A DNA stretch of 9,222 bases from an uncultured Chloroflexaceae bacterium (lineage in GTDB: Bacteria; Chloroflexota; Chloroflexia; Chloroflexales; Chloroflexaceae), in the NCBI GenBank assembly GCA_937141995.1, contig CAKZQX010000502.1, positions 1-9,222 of the forward strand, written 5' to 3'. Under the pieces are notes generated by a model. That model was not told the DNA's origin. It saw only the letters and a program-made list of their open reading frames with translations, and did not search any database. The translations under genes and the position numbers were made by a program. Below, one piece after another: positions 6,135 through 9,222 of this stretch; within the stretch, counting starts at the first letter, position 1, and every line of letters starts with the position of its first letter.

Positions 6135-6174
6135 GTAAACATGGCAATATATGGAACACAATCAGGCCACAAGG

Positions 6175-6183
6175 TGCTATAAT
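6175..6183 (+). promoter_or_regulatory. Probable M20-gene promoter, extended -10
   Basis: TGCTATAAT is a perfect extended -10 element. No good -35 stands 16-18 bp upstream, which is common for extended -10 promoters. Transcription would start near 6190 and leave a leader of roughly 115 nt. This places the in-frame ATG at 6151 upstream of the message and supports the GTG start at 6304. Confidence 0.6.
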
Positions 6184-6303
6184 ACGAAAAGCTGTCGCGT
6201 CAGGCACACTGTTCCCGGTACGCTTATACAACTGACCTCGTTCTACCGCGTACCATTCGGCACAGGTGCTACACCGCACTTTGATGTACTAAGGAAAGCC
6301 CCC

Positions 6304-7677
6304 GTGTCTGCTCCAGCACGTATTCCGGTTGACCGGCTCCTCGGCGATTTGCAACGCCTCTGTGCGCAGCCTTCCAGTGTCGGTCAGGACCGCGAACTTG
6401 CCGGTACCGCTAATGTTGTCGCCGATTTGCTGCGTCAAGCCGGGCTGAGCACAAAAATTGTGCGAACGGCGGGTGCGCCGGTTGTGCTTGGGCGGCGCAC
6501 TGGTCGCAGTCCATTTACGCTGTTGCTCTACCACCACTACGATGTTGCGCCCGCAGGCCCCTGGCGCGCCTGGTTTCACGAGCCGTTCCAACTGGCCGAA
6601 CGTGAGGAGATACTCTTCGGGCGAGGTGTGGCGCATGGCAAAGGTCCACTGATCGCCCATCTGCAAGCATTGCAGGCACTGCAGGAGGTCGATGGGGAAT
6701 TACCCTGTGGAATTGTTGTGGTTGTTGATGGGGAGGGGTTGGCCGGTAGCCCCCATCTTGACAAGGTTATCGCCAGGCACAAAGAGCTTTTGCGTGCTGA
6801 TGCCTGCCTGGGCAGTGCAGGCGAGCGCGACGCGCACAAGCGCCCATTCTGTTACAGCGGCAGCAAGGGGTTGCTGACGGTGGAACTCAGCGTCTCCGGG
6901 ATGGCGCATCCGCTGCTGCCGGGGCTGGCGGCGAGTGTTCGCAACCCGGCCTGGCGACTCGTCTGGGCGCTCGGGCATATTAAGGGCGAGGATGAAGATA
7001 TTCGGATCAACGGCTTCTATGATGACGTTGAGGGGCCGAACCGCAACGAGAATGCGTCGTTGCGCAAGACGCGCCTGGACGAAGCAGGGCGGTTGATGGA
7101 CTGGGAGATGTCGGAGTTTCTCTTTGGGATGAGCGGCGTTGCCCTGGTCCGCGCCGAGACAACCCTGCCAACCTGCAACCTCTCTGCTTTCACGGTTGAA
7201 CCGTCCGGCGATTTACCCAACATTCCGACAGCAGCCTCGGCCCGGATCGATTTTCACCTGGTTCCGGCGCAGCACCCCGACATTATCATCAATCTGGTGC
7301 GTGAGCAGTTGATTGCCCGGGGGTGCCTGGATATCAAGGTCGAACGGCTTTCCGGCGGCTACCCGCCGACCCGCACCGAACCGGAACATCCCTTTGTACA
7401 GCATGTGTGTGCCGCGGGTATTCCGGTCTGTGGCGAGCCGTTTGTTCTGCTGCCGCTGGGTCCCTTCACGCAGCCCTTACACACCTTTGCCAATCACCTG
7501 GGCACACCCACCGCAGTTGTAGCGCTCAAACGCAACGATAGTGCCGTACATGGCCCGAATGAGCGTCTGCCGCTGGAAGACCTGCTGCGGCATGGGCAAC
7601 TCTTGATGGAAATATCGAGTACATGCGCCGATCAGGCCAGTTTAGTCAGCCAGGGATCAACCAGCAGCGCACAATAG
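6304..7677 (+). CDS. M20-family peptidase-like protein with degenerate active site
   Basis: The GTG-started product has 457 residues; AAGGA (6291-6295) lies 8 nt before it. The fold signals are clear: LLLYHHYDV (73-81), GRGVAHGKG (106-114), GSPHLD, the dimerisation-domain NGFYDDV (236-242) and the C-terminal HGPNE (416-420), all as in M20 dipeptidases. The catalytic site is altered. Aligned to the usual GRGxxDDKG, the bridging Asp is His111; to EGxEExGS, the general base and metal-ligand Glu are Gly145 and Leu146; the later Asp of SDT is Ala172. The first motif's His78 and Asp80 and the last ligand His416 remain. Four of six key positions changed while length and fold look intact, so this is probably a pseudo-enzyme or an enzyme with changed chemistry. 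It is not a frameshifted wreck. No signal peptide is evident. Confidence 0.85.
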   Translation: MSAPARIPVDRLLGDLQRLCAQPSSVGQDRELAGTANVVADLLRQAGLSTKIVRTAGAPVVLGRRTGRSPFTLLLYHHYDVAPAGPWRAWFHEPFQLAEREEILFGRGVAHGKGPLIAHLQALQALQEVDGELPCGIVVVVDGEGLAGSPHLDKVIARHKELLRADACLGSAGERDAHKRPFCYSGSKGLLTVELSVSGMAHPLLPGLAASVRNPAWRLVWALGHIKGEDEDIRINGFYDDVEGPNRNENASLRKTRLDEAGRLMDWEMSEFLFGMSGVALVRAETTLPTCNLSAFTVEPSGDLPNIPTAASARIDFHLVPAQHPDIIINLVREQLIARGCLDIKVERLSGGYPPTRTEPEHPFVQHVCAAGIPVCGEPFVLLPLGPFTQPLHTFANHLGTPTAVVALKRNDSAVHGPNERLPLEDLLRHGQLLMEISSTCADQASLVSQGSTSSAQ

Positions 7678-7681
7678 GTAT

Positions 7682-7710
7682 TTGACGCGTAACGATGCCC
7701 ATGGTACCAT
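7682..7710 (+). promoter_or_regulatory. Probable tRNA promoter
   Basis: TTGACG (7682-7687) and TACCAT (7705-7710) are separated by exactly 17 bp, with five and four matches to the -35 and -10 consensus. It starts 5 nt after the M20 stop codon, and the expected start near 7717 would give a 32-nt 5' leader for RNase P to remove from the tRNA at 7749. Confidence 0.6.
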
Positions 7711-7748
7711 ACACCCTGTTCAAAATCCAGGAAGCGTATAGAGTTTCT

Positions 7749-7824
<76 letters not shown>

Positions 7825-7829
7825 GATCG

Positions 7830-7869
7830 AGCGACGGACTGCTCAGAGTTCGTCGCTTTTTGTATTTTA
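7830..7869 (+). terminator. Intrinsic terminator after the tRNA
   Basis: AGCGACGGACT (7830-7840) pairs with AGTTCGTCGCT (7847-7857) through 11 pairs, one of them G-U, around the loop GCTCAG. It is followed by TTTTTGTATTTT. Stem, loop and T-run all fit a Rho-independent terminator. It begins 6 nt after the encoded CCA and should separate tRNA transcription from tilS. Confidence 0.88.
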
Positions 7870-7876
7870 GCCATCC

Positions 7877-8066
7877 GAACACACATTACGCGATTTCTGG
7901 TTTGACCGTTCTTGTTTTGGAAGTGGATATTGCCTCCGGTAGATGGTGCGCCTTGCATACCGTTTTGGGAAAAGGAAATAACGGACCATGCTTTCGCAGG
8001 CGTAACACATTGCTGCTGCGATCAAACAACTGATTTGAACATTCACCACGTAATGCGTGTAACCTG
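7877..8066 (-). repeat. Inverted, degraded repeat, copy F, between tRNA and tilS
   Basis: Read on the - strand, this shows the family order: terminus ACACGCATTACGTGG (8060 to 8046), GTTTGATC (8027 to 8020), outer arm ACGCCTGCGAAAG (8003 to 7991), core, outer arm CTACCGGAGGCAA (7942 to 7930) and terminus CGCGTAATGTGT (7892 to 7881). Outer arms match the consensus at about 10-11 of 13. The core is no longer a perfect palindrome: ATGGT and CCGTT pair with AACGGACCAT across a 12-nt bulge and a 15-nt loop. It ends about 15 bp before the tilS ATG, so tilS upstream DNA is largely repeat sequence. A weak TTGAAC/TGTAAC pair (8035-8063) could promote tilS. Confidence 0.7.
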
Positions 8067-8081
8067 ATTGATCTGGAAGTT

Positions 8082-9222
8082 ATGTCCACTGATCTTTTGC
8101 TAGACCGCATTCGCACTGCGCTTGACGATCAGCATCTGCTGCGGCAGGAGGCGCGTGTCGTTGTGGCCGTCTCCGGCGGCCCGGACTCACTCTGCCTGTT
8201 ACATCTGCTGTGGCGGCTTCGGGCAGCGGGTGGTCCGGCACTGCATGTGGCCCACCTGGATCATGGCTTTCGTGGCGAGCAGTCGGTAGCCGAGGCGCGG
8301 TTTGTGGCTCAGACCGCCAGTGCATGGAACCTGCCGGTAACGGTTGAGCAGGCCGATCTACCGGCCATCGTGCGTACGACGGGCCAGAACCGGCAGGCCG
8401 CGGCCCGGCGGGTGCGCTACGCATTTCTGGCGCGGGTGGCCCGATCGATCCGGGCCGACGCGGTTGCCGTGGCTCATCAGGCCGACGATCAAGCGGAAAC
8501 CGTGCTGCTGCACCTGCTCTATGGAGCCGGTCCCGCCGGACTGCGCGGGATGCGTGCGGTGGTTCCCTGGCAGGAATGGCACAATCCGGCAGACGTGGAC
8601 AGCGCAGTGGCGTTAGAGCAACCACCGCCAACCGCCAATGCCCCGGCTTTCGCCCCGTGGCTTATGCGCCCCCTGCTTACGACAACCCGTGCCGAAATTG
8701 AATACTACTGCAACGAGCATACGCTCACGCCACAGTACGATCCCTCCAACACGGCTCCCTCTTCTACGCGCAGCCGCATTCGCATGGATCTTCTGCCCTA
8801 TCTGACTGCCTACAACCAGCAGATTGTCACTGCACTCACCCGGACAGCGCAGATCTGCGCCGATGATTATGCCTATCTGCAGACCGAGCTTGACGAACGT
8901 TGGCCGCATCTGATCGAAGCATTACCAGGCGCAGTTCGCGTTCATCTGGCAGTGTGGCGGCAATTGCCGGTTGCGCTCCAACGGTATGCCCTGCGCCGCG
9001 CCGCACTCCAACTAGATGCCGGTGCTGCACTGAGTTATGAGCAGATCGAAGCAGGCCGGGCGGCAACAACCCGCGCCACCGGCTACCAGCAGACCCTGGC
9101 GCGCGGATTGATTATGCGGATTGAAGACACCAGTTTTGTACTGCTCGATCCACGAACCCCGGCCATCCCCCCCTCTCCAGCGCCGGCGCTGCCGCAACTG
9201 GCCGCCAACGAATACCGCCTGA
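8082..9222 (+). CDS. tilS: tRNA(Ile)-lysidine synthetase TilS (3' end outside window)
   Basis: The frame stays open to the window edge, giving 380 codons of a protein that usually runs beyond 400 residues. TilS uses ATP and lysine to turn C34 of CAU-anticodon tRNA-Ile2 into lysidine, switching decoding to AUA and charging to isoleucine. The N-terminal PP-loop ATPase domain shows SGGPDS (31-36), HLDHGFRG (58-65) and HQADDQAETVLL (132-143). DPSN (220-223) and RSRIRMDLLP (230-239) are the expected later motifs. The region from about 245 is the helical linker and start of the C-terminal tRNA-binding part. ATG 8082 is chosen because it precedes the conserved start directly. GGAAG is only 2 nt before it, so the ribosome site is poor. 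A terminator and repeat F separate it from the CAU tRNA. Confidence 0.95.
   Translation, partial: MSTDLLLDRIRTALDDQHLLRQEARVVVAVSGGPDSLCLLHLLWRLRAAGGPALHVAHLDHGFRGEQSVAEARFVAQTASAWNLPVTVEQADLPAIVRTTGQNRQAAARRVRYAFLARVARSIRADAVAVAHQADDQAETVLLHLLYGAGPAGLRGMRAVVPWQEWHNPADVDSAVALEQPPPTANAPAFAPWLMRPLLTTTRAEIEYYCNEHTLTPQYDPSNTAPSSTRSRIRMDLLPYLTAYNQQIVTALTRTAQICADDYAYLQTELDERWPHLIEALPGAVRVHLAVWRQLPVALQRYALRRAALQLDAGAALSYEQIEAGRAATTRATGYQQTLARGLIMRIEDTSFVLLDPRTPAIPPSPAPALPQLAANEYRL

Noticed and set aside
6151..6303. N-terminal extension of the M20 protein from the ATG at 6151
   Set aside because: The first 51 residues match no M20 feature, they overlap the perfect extended -10 at 6175-6183, and the GTG at 6304 has AAGGA 8 nt upstream.
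8080..8631. 183-codon - strand frame across tilS
   Set aside because: It is proline- and arginine-rich antisense to conserved PP-loop motifs and is a shadow.

Overview
The window reads like a chromosomal segment of a moderately GC-rich, free-living bacterium. My best guess is the Chloroflexia (Chloroflexus/Roseiflexus-like), from the gene set (GH77 4-alpha-glucanotransferase, RecF, type 2 isopentenyl-diphosphate isomerase, UPF0391 membrane peptide, M20 protein, TilS) and the style of the proteins. This is inference; no marker gene here settles the phylum.

Layout. 1-165: a CTTCT microsatellite at the window edge, an 18-bp palindrome and an extended -10 promoter leading into malQ (166-1677, +). 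malQ converges on recF (1741-2919, -) across a short T-rich gap. fni (3059-4099, -) lies upstream of recF in the same direction, separated by 139 bp that carry a 10-bp inverted repeat. 4100-5750 is an accessory-looking stretch dominated by one family of about 200-bp, terminally inverted, hairpin-cored repeats (copies A and B in tandem, half copies C and D, copy E). It encloses one tiny membrane-protein gene (UPF0391/YtjA family, 4781-4942) and what looks like a decayed gene pair (about 5090-5382, -). 5760-5975 encodes a 71-aa HMA-fold protein that lacks the CxxC metal site. 6304-7677 encodes an M20-family protein in which four of six catalytic or metal positions are replaced. 7749-7824 is a tRNA with a CAU anticodon, with a good promoter and an intrinsic terminator. 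A sixth, inverted repeat copy (F) follows, and directly after it tilS begins (8082, open at the window end).

How the parts relate. MalQ (glucan metabolism), RecF (recombinational repair) and Fni (isoprenoid precursors) are ordinary housekeeping genes without an obvious shared pathway. The tRNA-CAU/tilS neighbourhood is functionally suggestive: TilS converts C34 of the CAU-anticodon tRNA-Ile2 to lysidine, and this tRNA has the C29-G41, G30-C40 and A31-U39 anticodon-stem pairs of E. coli tRNA-Ile2.

The most unusual signal is the repeat family. Its copies share conserved outer arms (TCGCCTGCGGCAG ... CTGCCGGAGGCGA) and terminal inverted repeats, but each intact copy carries a different central palindrome with near-perfect or perfect self-complementarity. 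The central arms therefore change in a coordinated way between copies. The copies sit at gene edges, including the upstream regions of fni and tilS. No transposase, CRISPR array or rRNA gene was seen.
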